Positions 34,090 through 42,398 of a stretch of DNA of 64,000 bases are shown piece after piece. How positions within the stretch are numbered: position 1 is the stretch's first letter; every line of letters begins with the position of its first letter. The translations under genes and the position numbers were made by a program. Under the pieces are notes generated by a model. The model was given only the letters and a program-made list of their open reading frames with translations. It did not search any database and had not been told where the DNA came from. Origin of the DNA: Rhizobium sp. Root1203 (GTDB taxonomy: Bacteria; Pseudomonadota; Alphaproteobacteria; Rhizobiales; Rhizobiaceae); NCBI RefSeq assembly GCF_001424945.1, contig NZ_LMCW01000001.1:1334-65333 (forward strand), in the 5' to 3' direction.

Positions 34090-34818
34090 CTAGCCCACCA
34101 GGTTCCCGAACCTGACCGAATAGATCCGGTCGCGGCCGAGCAGGTGCGCGATCAGCGAAGCGTGGTCGAAAAGCCCCTTCATCGCCTTGTGGCGAAGATC
34201 GAGCCCGCCGCTCATGACGCCGAACGCGGGCATCAGCAGGCGCGCGCCGTCGGTGGCAAAACACGGGCGGCGGACCGATTTTTCGCGACGGCGGACTGTG
34301 GCGGAAGGGTGCAGGTGCCCGGCGATTTCGCCCGCCTGCAGACCGCTTCGCGGCTCGTGGCGGAAGGCCAGCCCGGCATAGTGCAGTTCATCGGCGGACG
34401 AGCCCGGCAGGTCGACGGTTCCGTCGGGATCGTGGTTGCCGTTGATCCAGATCCACTCGCGCCCACGTGCCATGTCCGATATCAGCGTCCGGAAGGTTTC
34501 CGGCAGATGCGCGGAGCCGACGCGGTCATGAAAATTGTCGCCCAGGGAGACCACCAGCGTCGGATTGTAGCGGGTGATAACCGCCGAAAGAACGGTCAGC
34601 GTCGCAAGCGTGTCGTAAGGCGGCAGCATCATGCCGCGACGGGCGAAGGCGGCACCCTTCTCAAGATGCAGGTCGGAGACGACCAGAACGCCGGCGTCGG
34701 GGAGAAAGAGCGCCCCAAGCGGATCGCACACGGCCGCCACCCCATGCACGGACGTTTCGACGCCCGGCATCGCAGCCACTCCGTTCATTTCACGCACAAG
34801 CGCCAGGCGGTTCATCAA
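34090..34818 (-). CDS. pdeM: Ligase-associated DNA damage response endonuclease PdeM
   Basis: 242 residues. Calcineurin-like metallophosphoesterase fold. Seen: metal ligands in VVSDLHLEKGAAFARRG (DxH), SLGDNFHDR (GDxxxD type), INGNHDPDG (GNHD) and GHLHPSA (GHxH). These residues and the partner helicase identify the PdeM family of the bacterial ligase-associated repair set. It sits 18 bases after the helicase on the same strand, an operon. The usual third and fourth members (ATP-dependent ligase, MBL-fold exonuclease) are not adjacent. Confidence 0.93.
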   Translation of the reverse strand: MMNRLALVREMNGVAAMPGVETSVHGVAAVCDPLGALFLPDAGVLVVSDLHLEKGAAFARRGMMLPPYDTLATLTVLSAVITRYNPTLVVSLGDNFHDRVGSAHLPETFRTLISDMARGREWIWINGNHDPDGTVDLPGSSADELHYAGLAFRHEPRSGLQAGEIAGHLHPSATVRRREKSVRRPCFATDGARLLMPAFGVMSGGLDLRHKAMKGLFDHASLIAHLLGRDRIYSVRFGNLVG

Positions 34819-34836
34819 AGTCGTCTATCCCAATCT

Positions 34837-37359
34837 CTAACTCAGCGCTTCGGCGATCAGGTCCTCGGCGGCTTCGGCCAGAACAGCGTCATGTGCCTCG
34901 CCGTGAACGGGCTCCTTGCCGATCTCCAGCATCACGGGCACGGCGAGCGGCGAAATGTGTTCCAGCGCGCGGTGGGTGATGTGTCCCTTGATTCGCCTCA
35001 GCATATCCCCAAGCCGTCCGATATCCAAAAGACCGCTTGCCGCATCCTGCCGTGTCGCCTGCAGCAGGATGTGGTCCGGCTCGTGGGTTCTGAGCACGTC
35101 GTAGATCAGGTCCGCCGATGCCGTCACTTGCCGGCCGCTCTTTTCCTTGCCCGGGTGCCGACGCTCGATCAAGCCTGCTATCACGGCGCAATTGCGGAAG
35201 GTCCGCTTCAACAGGAAGGATTCGTCGAGCCACGCCTCGAGATCGTCGCCGAGCATGTCCTCGTCGAAGAGGTCGGCAAGGCTCAGGCGGCCGTTGCGGA
35301 TCATCACGCCCATATCTTCGAAGCCCCAGATACCGAGCGAATAGTCGGTGGCGACGAAACCGAGCGGTTTAGCGCCCGCCCGCTCCAGCCGGCGCGTGAG
35401 CAGCATGCCGAGCGTCTGGTGGGCCAGCCGCCCCTCGAAGGGGTAGGCCACCATGTAGCAGCGGCTGCCGCGCGGAAAGGTCTCGATCAGCAGCTCGTCG
35501 CGCTTCGGCAGCATCGACTTTTCTTTTTGAATGGCGAGCCAGTCGCGCACCTGGTCGGGCAGCCGATGCCAACGCTCGGGGTCGGCCAGCATCGAGCGGA
35601 CCTGGTCGGCGAGATAGGTGGAGAGTGGAAACTTGCCGCCGGCATAGGAAGGGATTTTCGGATCCAGCGAATAGGCCTGGCTGACGAGGCATTCACTCTC
35701 GCGGATTCCTTCGAAGCGCAGCACCTTGCCCGCGAAAATGAAGGTATCGCCGGGGGAAAGCTGCTCAAGGAAATACTCTTCGACCTTGCCGAGCGTTGCG
35801 CCGCCGCGGCCGATCCTGCCGGCCTCGCCGCGCTTGACCATGCGAATGTTCAGCATCGGGCTTTCGACGATGGTGCCGAGGTTCAGGCGGTATTGCTGTG
35901 CGACCTGCGGATTGGAGACCCGCCAGCGTCCTTCCTTCGTCTTGCGGATACGAGCGTATCGTTCGTAAGTGCGCAGCGCATAACCGCCGGTCGCGACGAA
36001 ATCGACGATCCGCTCGAAGGTCTCCCAGTCTAGGTCGGAGTAGGGCGAGGCGCTGACGACCTCGTCGTAGAGCTCGAGCATGTCGAAGGGCTCGGCGCAG
36101 GCCATGCCGAGGACATGCTGCGCGAGCACATCGAGTGCACCTCTGCCGACGGGCGGCGTATCTTGCGCCCCGATATAGTTCGCATCGAGCGCGGCCTGGC
36201 ATTCCATCACCTCGAAGCGATTGGCGGGAACGAGGATGGCCTTCGACGGCTCGTCCATGCGGTGGTTGGCACGGCCGATGCGCTGCGCAAGACGCGAGGC
36301 GCCTTTCGGCGCGCCGACATGCACCACGAGATCGACGTCGCCCCAGTCGATGCCGAGATCGAGCGTAGAGGTGGCGACGACGGCGCGCAGCCGATTGGCG
36401 GCCATGGCCGCCTCGACTTTGCGGCGCTGGGCGACATCAAGCGACCCGTGATGGAGTGCGATCGGCAGGTTGTCCTCGTTCACGGTCCAGAGTTCCTGGA
36501 ACAGCATTTCCGCCTGGCTTCGCGTGTTGACGAAGAGCAGTGTCGTCTGGTGCTCGGTCAGCTGCCGATAGACGTCGGGGATCGCGTATTTGGCCGAATG
36601 CCCGGACCATGGGATATGCTTCTCCGTCGACAGGATCGAGATGTCGGGCTTGGCGCCGCCGTCGACGATGATGAGGCCGGCATGATGTTCGCCCGCCTCT
36701 TTCTGTGCCACCAGCCATTTCTGCAGGTCCATCGGCTCGGCGACGGTGGCGGAAAGTCCGATCGTCTGAAGCCCGGGAGCAAGACGGCGCAGGCGCGCCA
36801 ACCCGAGCGACAGCATATGGCCGCGCTTTGAAGTGACCAGGGAGTGCAGCTCGTCGAGGACGACGTATTTCAGGTCCTTGAAGAAGCGCTCCGCCTCGCG
36901 GTTGGCGAGCAGCAGCGCCACCTGTTCGGGTGTCGTCAGCAGGATGTCTGGCGGGTACAGCTTCTGCCGCTGGCGCTTCGCATTCGGCGTATCGCCGGTC
37001 CGGTTCTCGAGGGTCACCGGCAGTCCCATCTCCTCGACGGGCTTCATCAGGTTGCGTTCGATGTCGACGGCGAGGGCCTTTAGCGGCGAGACGTAAAGCG
37101 TGTGGATACCGGCAAACGCAGAGCCCGGTGAAATCTTGCCGCGGCGGGTGAGATCGGTCAGCGAGGGCAGGAACCCGGCGAGCGTCTTGCCGGCGCCGGT
37201 GGGCGCGATCAGGAGGGTGCTTTCGCCAGCCTCGACGCGCGCGAGCAACTCCAGCTGATGCGCACGCGGGGTCCAGCCCTTGTCCGCAAACCAGCGCAGG
37301 AAAGGCGGAGGAAGAGGAAGGGGGGCTTCTGCGCGGGTGGCGGAATCGATCTGGTTCAC
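34837..37359 (-). CDS. Ligase-associated DNA damage response DEXH-box helicase (Lhr-like)
   Basis: 840 residues, superfamily 2 helicase of the Lhr-core type. Seen: Walker A LLIAPTGAGKTLAGFLPSL near 54-72, GLSATVAEP (motif III), DEXH box VLDELHSLV, IDWGDVDLVVHVGAPK and RLAQRIGRANHR (motif VI), followed by the Lhr winged-helix and C-terminal domains. It is expected to unwind duplex DNA in a repair pathway. The start MNQIDSATRAEAPLP gives a full-length protein. It is co-directional with pdeM 18 bases downstream. Confidence 0.93.
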   Translation of the reverse strand: MNQIDSATRAEAPLPLPPPFLRWFADKGWTPRAHQLELLARVEAGESTLLIAPTGAGKTLAGFLPSLTDLTRRGKISPGSAFAGIHTLYVSPLKALAVDIERNLMKPVEEMGLPVTLENRTGDTPNAKRQRQKLYPPDILLTTPEQVALLLANREAERFFKDLKYVVLDELHSLVTSKRGHMLSLGLARLRRLAPGLQTIGLSATVAEPMDLQKWLVAQKEAGEHHAGLIIVDGGAKPDISILSTEKHIPWSGHSAKYAIPDVYRQLTEHQTTLLFVNTRSQAEMLFQELWTVNEDNLPIALHHGSLDVAQRRKVEAAMAANRLRAVVATSTLDLGIDWGDVDLVVHVGAPKGASRLAQRIGRANHRMDEPSKAILVPANRFEVMECQAALDANYIGAQDTPPVGRGALDVLAQHVLGMACAEPFDMLELYDEVVSASPYSDLDWETFERIVDFVATGGYALRTYERYARIRKTKEGRWRVSNPQVAQQYRLNLGTIVESPMLNIRMVKRGEAGRIGRGGATLGKVEEYFLEQLSPGDTFIFAGKVLRFEGIRESECLVSQAYSLDPKIPSYAGGKFPLSTYLADQVRSMLADPERWHRLPDQVRDWLAIQKEKSMLPKRDELLIETFPRGSRCYMVAYPFEGRLAHQTLGMLLTRRLERAGAKPLGFVATDYSLGIWGFEDMGVMIRNGRLSLADLFDEDMLGDDLEAWLDESFLLKRTFRNCAVIAGLIERRHPGKEKSGRQVTASADLIYDVLRTHEPDHILLQATRQDAASGLLDIGRLGDMLRRIKGHITHRALEHISPLAVPVMLEIGKEPVHGEAHDAVLAEAAEDLIAEALS

Positions 37360-37502
37360 GCGGGTAATCTAGTGCAAATGCGGGGGATTTGAAGCCCGGA
37401 GCGGGGAGCGAGCCAACAGATCCCTCTGCCCCCTCGGCGCCAACAGCGTGGTCGTCCTCGATGCTCCGCCGGCGCCGGTGTCCATCGATCGCCGCAAAGG
37501 CG

Positions 37503-37886
37503 CTAGGTACCGCTTTCGGCAGGGGTGAGGTGGGTCAGCACGCATCGCCACCTGTTGCCCTCCCGGCGATAGACGTCGGTGATCCATTCGTCGGCCGATA
37601 TCGGTTCGCCGCGGAACAATCCGGTGTTCTGGCCGCGACCGGTCACCGTCGCAACATCGCCGAGGAGATGGACGTGATGCGTCGTCTTGGTCATCGTTTT
37701 GTGGCTCAGCACACCGGACCCGATCGCCGCAAGAATGGCCTGCGCCGGGATCGGGCCGCGCTCTGGCGTCACCAGCACCCAATCCTCTGCGATGCAGTCG
37801 GCGATCCGCGCGGGGTCGTTCGAGATCATCGCAGCGTTGAAGGCGCGTTCAGCCTCATCGAGCGCTTCCAGTGCCGCGGCGCTCAT
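37503..37886 (-). CDS. SnoaL-like / DUF4440 nuclear-transport-factor-2 fold protein
   Basis: 127 residues. Starts at 37886, overlapping the preceding VOC gene stop (ATGA). The sequence LDEAERAFNAAMISNDPARIADCIAEDWVLVTPERG and later TKTTHHVHLLGDVATVTGRGQNTGLFRGEPISADEWITDVYRREGNRWRCV follow the cone-shaped NTF2/DUF4440 fold, with paired hydrophobic strands. Such proteins are often small-molecule isomerases or binding proteins; the ligand is unknown. Coupled to the VOC gene and probably controlled by the divergent TetR regulator. Confidence 0.88.
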   Translation of the reverse strand: MSAAALEALDEAERAFNAAMISNDPARIADCIAEDWVLVTPERGPIPAQAILAAIGSGVLSHKTMTKTTHHVHLLGDVATVTGRGQNTGLFRGEPISADEWITDVYRREGNRWRCVLTHLTPAESGT

Positions 37887-38332
37887 GCCGACATGTCCGC
37901 GTTCCAGCGCCGCTGCATCTCCTCGGGGGTGACCTGTTCGATGGTCTGAGACAGCATCCAGCGATGACCGAAGGGATCGAGTACCTGCGCCACCCGCTCG
38001 CCAAAACTCTGGTCGGTCGGCGGCCGCAACATCGTCGCCCCGGCCGACAGCGCCTGCGCCAGTGCCTCGTCGGTCGAGGCCGTGTCCATGTGGAAGGTTA
38101 CCGGCGAGCCACCGACGGTATCGGGCGACAAGGCGCCGAAGTCCGGATATTCGTCGGCCAGCATCATCAGCGTCTCTCCGAAACGCAGTTCGGCGTGGCC
38201 GATGCGCCCGTCCGAGGGATCGGTCATGCGGAAGACCTCCGTTGCGCCGAAAGCCTTCTTGTAGAAATCGATTGCTCGTGCGGCATCCTTGACGATGAAG
38301 TAGCTGCTCACTTTTCGGGTGAAACTCGGCAC
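37883..38332 (-). CDS. VOC-family (PhnB-like) protein
   Basis: 149 residues with one vicinal-oxygen-chelate domain. Seen: SSYFIVKDAARAIDFYKKAFGATEVFRM, the first beta-alpha-beta module with a Tyr/Phe metal-side helix, DGRIGHAELRFGETLMMLADEYPDF, and a second half ending QVLDPFGHRWMLSQ. This is the PhnB/YnfA-like branch of unknown substrate. It is the first gene of a two-gene unit, with TCAAGGAGGAGGA-like ribosome sequence before the ATG. It diverges from a TetR regulator 53 bases away. Confidence 0.88.
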   Translation of the reverse strand: MPSFTRKVSSYFIVKDAARAIDFYKKAFGATEVFRMTDPSDGRIGHAELRFGETLMMLADEYPDFGALSPDTVGGSPVTFHMDTASTDEALAQALSAGATMLRPPTDQSFGERVAQVLDPFGHRWMLSQTIEQVTPEEMQRRWNADMSA

Positions 38333-38368
38333 GACGCTCCTCCTCCTTGACTGGATTTGTCATTAACG

Positions 38369-38381
38369 TTACGTATCGTAA
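38369..38381. promoter_or_regulatory. Possible TetR-family operator
   Basis: Arms TTACG (38369-38373) and CGTAA (38377-38381) around three bases, in the 53-base gap between the VOC gene and the TetR gene. Short and suggestive only; it is the sole symmetric element in the gap. Confidence 0.35.
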
Positions 38382-38385
38382 AGAT

Positions 38386-38991
38386 ATGAGTCAAGAGAGT
38401 AGCGCAACATCGAAGAAACGAGGGCGGCCGCCAAGCGCCGCCGCGCAGAGGCGTGCTCTGGAGGCAGCCCATGACATCCTGATGGCCGAAGGTTTTGGCC
38501 GCATGACGATCGAAGCCGTGGCGGCGCGCTCAGGCGTCGGCAAGCCGACGATCTACCGTTCCTGGGCGAACGCGCAGGAACTGGCGATGGCCGCTCTTCT
38601 GGTCAATCCGTGGCCGGAAGCGGAGGTCGGAGGGACCAATGCGCAGGCGGCTCTCGGCGCGCAGATGCGAGGGCTGGTAACTGCCTTTGCCAGCACCCGC
38701 GGACGGCAGATCACCATGGCACTCGCCGCCGCCGACCCCGAAAGCGAATTCACCAAGGCCTTCCGCAATCAGGTGATCCTGTCGAGCCGCAACGCGGGCC
38801 GCACCATCCTCGAACAGGCGCAGGCCCGGGGCGAAATCGTCCCGCCGCTGGATATGGAGGCGTTGCTCGACATGATCTACGGACCAGTCTTCTTTCGGCT
38901 GCTGGTCGGCCATCGCCCGGTCTCGCCGGAGTTCGGCGATGCGATCGTCAGGACCGCGCTGCGGGCCGTTTCGCGGCCGGGGGGGACGTGA
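38386..38991 (+). CDS. TetR-family transcriptional regulator
   Basis: 201 residues. N-terminal helix-turn-helix (about 12-60): KKRGRPPSAAAQRRALEAAHDILMAEGFGRMTIEAVAARSGVGKPTIYRSWANAQEL. The C-terminal helical domain probably binds a small ligand. The start at 38386 is preferred to one 13 codons earlier, which lies over the divergent promoter. It is positioned to repress the VOC/DUF4440 pair and its own gene. The inducer is unknown. Confidence 0.92.
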   Translation: MSQESSATSKKRGRPPSAAAQRRALEAAHDILMAEGFGRMTIEAVAARSGVGKPTIYRSWANAQELAMAALLVNPWPEAEVGGTNAQAALGAQMRGLVTAFASTRGRQITMALAAADPESEFTKAFRNQVILSSRNAGRTILEQAQARGEIVPPLDMEALLDMIYGPVFFRLLVGHRPVSPEFGDAIVRTALRAVSRPGGT

Positions 38992-39052
38992 CACCCCCGG
39001 CGCTGCGATGGGTCGAAATCGGGCGTACGCCGCCGATGAAATGCAAGAGGCC

Positions 39053-40306
39053 CTACAGGAAGCGCTGCGGGTAGAACGGCTCCGGATCGGCAAAGGGCGT
39101 GCTCCCGCACATCTGTTCGGCCAACAGCCGGCCACAGGCCGGGCCGAGCGTCAGGCCGTGGTGGGCGTGGCCGAAATTGAACCACAGGCCGCGATGACGC
39201 GGCGCGCGACCGAGCACGGGCCGCATGTCGGGCAGGCAGGGCCGCAGGCCGAGCCACGGGGTCTGCTCGACCGGCTCGCCGAGCGGGAACAACCGGCGTG
39301 CATGATCCTCGTTGCGTCGGATCTGGATCATGTTGGCGGGCGCCTTCGGATCTGCGAATTCGATGCCCGTCGTCAGCCTCACGCCGCGCGCCATCGGGGC
39401 GAGCACGTATCCGGCCTCTTCGTCAACGACGGAATGGGAGAGCGGCTGGCCATCGTTCTGCGCGTAGTGGCGATGATAGCCTCGCTTGATCGCCAGCGGC
39501 AGCGGATAGCCGAGCTTGCGGAAGATCAGGCCGGACTGCGGACCGAGCGCGACAACGACCTCGCGTGCCCGGATCGTTTCTCCCTCCTGCGTCTTGAGCG
39601 ACCAGCCGTCGCTTTCCTGGCTCAGCCCGCTTGCATCGGCGGTGACCACCGAGCCGCCGTCGCGGACGAAGAGCTCGGCATAGGCCTTCGTCAGCGCCTG
39701 CGGATCGGTGACGGTCTTCGGGTCCAGCCAATGGATACCGCCGGAGATCTTCGCGCTGCCGGCAGCGAAGGCGGGCTCGAGAGCGGTGAATTCCGGTCCG
39801 GAGAGAAGGCGCACCGAAAGGCCGTAGGCGGACAGCGCTTGGGCTTCGGTCCGCGCCGCGGCGAAGCGGCGCTCATCCTTGTAGAACGAAACCCATCCGC
39901 GCGACCGAATGAGATAAGACGCGCCGGCGCGGTCTATCAGCTTGTCGTGTTCCGAAATGCTCGCCTCGACCAGCGGCAGCAGGGCGCGGGTCGCCTTCTC
40001 CAGATTGGCGGGCGAAGAGTGCCACCAGTACCTTGCAAGCCACGGGGCGATGCGCGGCAGATAGGCCGGGTTGTAGCGGACATCCGACGAGCGGTTCATC
40101 GCATACTTCATCAATGCGCCGAGCTGGCGCGGAAAGGAATATGGAATGACGGAGGAGCGTTCGATCAGCCCGGCATTGCCGTAGCTGGTGCCGCCGCCCG
40201 GCTCGCCGCGATCGGCAAGCAACACGGAGCGGCCGCGATCCTGCAGGTGTAGCGCGGCACTGACGCCGACGATACCGGCGCCGAGAACGAGAATGTCTGT
40301 TTTCAT
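39053..40306 (-). CDS. FAD-dependent D-amino-acid dehydrogenase-like oxidoreductase
   Basis: 417 residues of the DAO family. Seen: the FAD-binding GAGIVGVSAALHLQDRG (residues 8-24), RGEPGGGTSYGNAGLIERSSVIPYSFP, and a C-terminal MRPVLGRAPRHRGLWFNFGHAHHGLTLGP that contacts the flavin. The pattern S-Y-x-N-A-G is typical of DadA D-amino-acid dehydrogenases, though sarcosine- and glycine-type enzymes look alike. Probably membrane-associated, feeding electrons to quinone. Downstream on the same strand from an amino-acid binding protein gene, with a terminator between them. Confidence 0.88.
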   Translation of the reverse strand: MKTDILVLGAGIVGVSAALHLQDRGRSVLLADRGEPGGGTSYGNAGLIERSSVIPYSFPRQLGALMKYAMNRSSDVRYNPAYLPRIAPWLARYWWHSSPANLEKATRALLPLVEASISEHDKLIDRAGASYLIRSRGWVSFYKDERRFAAARTEAQALSAYGLSVRLLSGPEFTALEPAFAAGSAKISGGIHWLDPKTVTDPQALTKAYAELFVRDGGSVVTADASGLSQESDGWSLKTQEGETIRAREVVVALGPQSGLIFRKLGYPLPLAIKRGYHRHYAQNDGQPLSHSVVDEEAGYVLAPMARGVRLTTGIEFADPKAPANMIQIRRNEDHARRLFPLGEPVEQTPWLGLRPCLPDMRPVLGRAPRHRGLWFNFGHAHHGLTLGPACGRLLAEQMCGSTPFADPEPFYPQRFL

Positions 40307-40323
40307 GGGAGAGCTTAGCGATC

Positions 40324-40359
40324 AAAAAATGGTGCGGGGGCCTGATGCCTCCGCACCAT
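40324..40359 (-). terminator. Intrinsic terminator after the amino-acid binding protein gene
   Basis: On the minus strand, arms ATGGTGCGGAGGC (40359-40347) and GCCCCCGCACCAT (40341-40329) pair over 13 positions with one mismatch, then T6. Placed 17 bases after the binding-protein stop and 18 before the next gene start. Confidence 0.9.
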
Positions 40360-40375
40360 GCGATTGAGTGGACTA

Positions 40376-41131
40376 TCAGTAGATATCGAAGGGGAAATAC
40401 TTCTTGGTGATCTTCTGGTAGGTGCCGTTGGCCACCAATGCGTCGATCGCCTTGTTGAAGCGTTCCTTGAGTTCCGGTTCGCCCTGGCGCAGGCCGATGC
40501 CGGCCTGCGTTTCCGTGCCCGGAACGTCGCCGAGAAGCTTGCAGCAATCCTTGCCGGCCTTGTTCAGCCAGTCGACCACCACGAACTTGTCGGAGATCAG
40601 CGCGTCCATTCTGCCGTTCTGCAGATCGGCGACCGCTTCGTCCTGCGTCGGGTACATCTTGGCTTCCGCGCCGCCCTTGGCGTAGACGTCGTTGAGATAA
40701 TCGGCCTGTGTCGTGGACGCCTGGGCGCCGACGACCTTGCCCTTCATGTCTTCGACGCTGACGCCCTTGAGTGCGCTGTCCTTCGGGACCGCAACCGCGA
40801 GAGGGGTCGTGTAGTACTTGTTGGAGAAGTCGATCTGCTTCTTGCGCTCTTCGGTAATGCTCATCGAGGCGATGATCGCGTCATATTTCTTGGCGAGCAG
40901 GCCCGGAATGATGCCGTCCCAGTCCTGTGCGACGATCGTGCATTTCGCCTTCATCTCGTCGCACAGCGCGTTGGCCATATCGACGTCGAGGCCCTTCAGG
41001 CTGCCGTCCGATTCAACAAAATTGAAGGGAGGATATGCGCCTTCGGTGGCAATCCGGATCGTATCCTCGGCCGACGCCAGATGCGTCGTGGCAAGCAGCG
41101 CAGCCGCTGCGAGGAAAACTGTCTTTTTCAT
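40376..41131 (-). CDS. Amino-acid ABC transporter substrate-binding protein (SBP family 3)
   Basis: 251 residues from the ATG at 41131. Signal peptide MKKTVFLAAAALLATTHLASA. Mature start EDTIRIATEGAYPPFNFVESDGSLKGLDVDMANAL, the family-3 signature, then YDAIIASMSITEERKKQIDFSNKYYT, and a cysteine pair KDCCKLLGD. The closest type is the Arg/His/opine-binding HisJ-OccT group, so a basic amino acid or derivative is likely. The ABC permease and ATPase genes are absent here; terminator-linked transport with the neighbouring D-amino-acid dehydrogenase suggests a shared substrate theme. Confidence 0.9.
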   Translation of the reverse strand: MKKTVFLAAAALLATTHLASAEDTIRIATEGAYPPFNFVESDGSLKGLDVDMANALCDEMKAKCTIVAQDWDGIIPGLLAKKYDAIIASMSITEERKKQIDFSNKYYTTPLAVAVPKDSALKGVSVEDMKGKVVGAQASTTQADYLNDVYAKGGAEAKMYPTQDEAVADLQNGRMDALISDKFVVVDWLNKAGKDCCKLLGDVPGTETQAGIGLRQGEPELKERFNKAIDALVANGTYQKITKKYFPFDIY

Positions 41132-41273
41132 TGCTGTTCCCTTTTTGGAATTTGTTTTCGCATTACGCCTCGACTTTAGCGAATCCATCCCGCTTCACAA
41201 CCCCGCGGGGGATCGTTCGAATGTCTTATATGAGATGGCCGGACTGACAGACCCCTCTCAAAACCGAAAGCGC

Positions 41274-41302
41274 TTGACAACATCACTTATCGTGGATAAA
41301 TT
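41274..41302 (+). promoter_or_regulatory. Rrf2-ahpD promoter
   Basis: -35 TTGACA (41274-41279), 17-base spacer, -10 TAAATT (41297-41302). The -10 lies inside the operator at 41291-41311, so a bound repressor would block RNA polymerase. Confidence 0.75.
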
Positions 41303-41311
41303 TTATCCACG
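41291..41311. promoter_or_regulatory. Rrf2 operator, perfect 21-bp palindrome
   Basis: Ten-base arms CGTGGATAAA and TTTATCCACG around a single central T. It overlaps the -10 region of the promoter driving the Rrf2 regulator and the AhpD-like gene, which points to autorepression. Confidence 0.82.
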
Positions 41312-41329
41312 AATTGAGGAGATGCTTCC

Positions 41330-41830
41330 ATGAAATTTGGCGACGGTGTCGAGCAGGCCATTCACAGTGTTGCAATGCTTTCGGGTCTTTCCGAGGGTGG
41401 CGTGCTGTCGGCTGCGGCATTGGCGGAGTTTCACGGCGTCTCCACGAGCTATCTGCTGAAGCACCTGCAGGCGCTTTCGGGTGCCGGCATCCTTGCCACG
41501 GTACCCGGCCCGAGGGGAGGCTATCGGCTGGCTAGGACGCCCGAGGAGATCACGCTGCTCGACATCGTGCTCGCCGTCGAAGGGCCGGCGCCGGCCTTTC
41601 GCTGCAACGAAATCCGGCAGCGGGGACCGAACCCGGCGCCGGACCGCTTCTTCGCCAAGCCATGCAATATCGCCTCAGCCATGCACAGGGCCGAGCGCGT
41701 CTATCGCGCCGAGCTTGCGAAGACCACCATTGCCGATGTCGGCGCCGAACTCGCCACCATCGACGACGGGACGATCGCAGCACGAAGCTGCGCCTTCCTG
41801 GACATTCACGAACGCAGAACGGCTCGTTGA
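41330..41830 (+). CDS. Rrf2-family transcriptional regulator
   Basis: 166 residues. Winged helix-turn-helix (about 1-80) with GVSTSYLLKHLQALSGAGILATVPGPRGGYRLAR, the family's diagnostic GxxGGYxL wing. Cysteines at 92, 112 and 154 are present, but their spacing differs from the C-x5-C-x(5-7)-C cluster of IscR/NsrR, so the sensing chemistry (redox or Fe-S) is uncertain. It is 18 bases after its operator and 24 bases before the AhpD-like gene, one operon. Autorepression is predicted. Confidence 0.92.
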   Translation: MKFGDGVEQAIHSVAMLSGLSEGGVLSAAALAEFHGVSTSYLLKHLQALSGAGILATVPGPRGGYRLARTPEEITLLDIVLAVEGPAPAFRCNEIRQRGPNPAPDRFFAKPCNIASAMHRAERVYRAELAKTTIADVGAELATIDDGTIAARSCAFLDIHERRTAR

Positions 41831-41854
41831 GCCACAACAAAGAGGAGACTACCC

Positions 41855-42316
41855 ATGCAACAGCGTTTCAACTTCGCCAAGGCGTCGCCCGCTTCCTACA
41901 AGGCCGTGGCCGCCCTGGAGGAATTCGTCCAGACCTCGGGTCTTGAGCGCCGCTTCATCCACCTCATCAAGCTGCGCGCATCGCAGATCAACGGCTGCGC
42001 CTATTGCGTGGACATGCATGTCAAGGAATCCCGCCACGACGGTCTGTCCGAGCAATGGATCAACCTGATGTGCGTCTGGCGTGAATCGCCCGTCTACGAT
42101 GCCCGCGAGCGCGCGCTGCTCGGCTGGGTCGACGCGGTGACGAAGATTGCCGAAACGGGTGCGCCGGATGCCGACTTCGAGGTGCTCAAGGCCCACTTCA
42201 GCGAAGAGGAGATCACCAAGATCACCGTCGCCATCGGCGCCATCAACATCTGGAATCGGCTGGCTGTCGGCTTCCGCTCGCAGCATCCGATCGACAAGCC
42301 AGCCCAGGCAGCCTGA
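41855..42316 (+). CDS. Carboxymuconolactone decarboxylase/AhpD-like peroxidase-type protein
   Basis: 153 residues of the AhpD-like superfamily. The active-site motif CAYCVDMH (Cys48, Cys51, His55) is intact, preceded by IKLRASQINGC. Such proteins act as thiol peroxidases or peroxidase reductants with alkyl hydroperoxide systems. A family member of this size with EFVQTSGLERRFIHLIKLRASQINGC is often annotated as alkylhydroperoxidase AhpD. The gene is coupled to an Rrf2 regulator, as expected for an oxidative-stress response pair. Confidence 0.92.
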   Translation: MQQRFNFAKASPASYKAVAALEEFVQTSGLERRFIHLIKLRASQINGCAYCVDMHVKESRHDGLSEQWINLMCVWRESPVYDARERALLGWVDAVTKIAETGAPDADFEVLKAHFSEEEITKITVAIGAINIWNRLAVGFRSQHPIDKPAQAA

Positions 42317-42360
42317 ACCCGATAGAGTTTAGTTCTTCACTCGATCGAGCACCGGGAAGC

Positions 42361-42386
42361 GCGCTGGCGGGAAAAACCGCCAGCGC
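42361..42386. terminator. Possible terminator between the AhpD-like and transglycosylase genes
   Basis: Arms GCGCTGGCGG (42361-42370) and CCGCCAGCGC (42377-42386) form a perfect 10-base stem with a GAAAAA loop. A T-run is lacking on both sides, so it may be only a 3'-end hairpin. Confidence 0.55.
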
Positions 42387-42398
42387 ATCAGAACGGGT

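Noticed and set aside
37503..38363. 286-codon form of the DUF4440 gene
   Set aside because: The extra N-terminus is the VOC gene in another frame; the real start overlaps the VOC stop.
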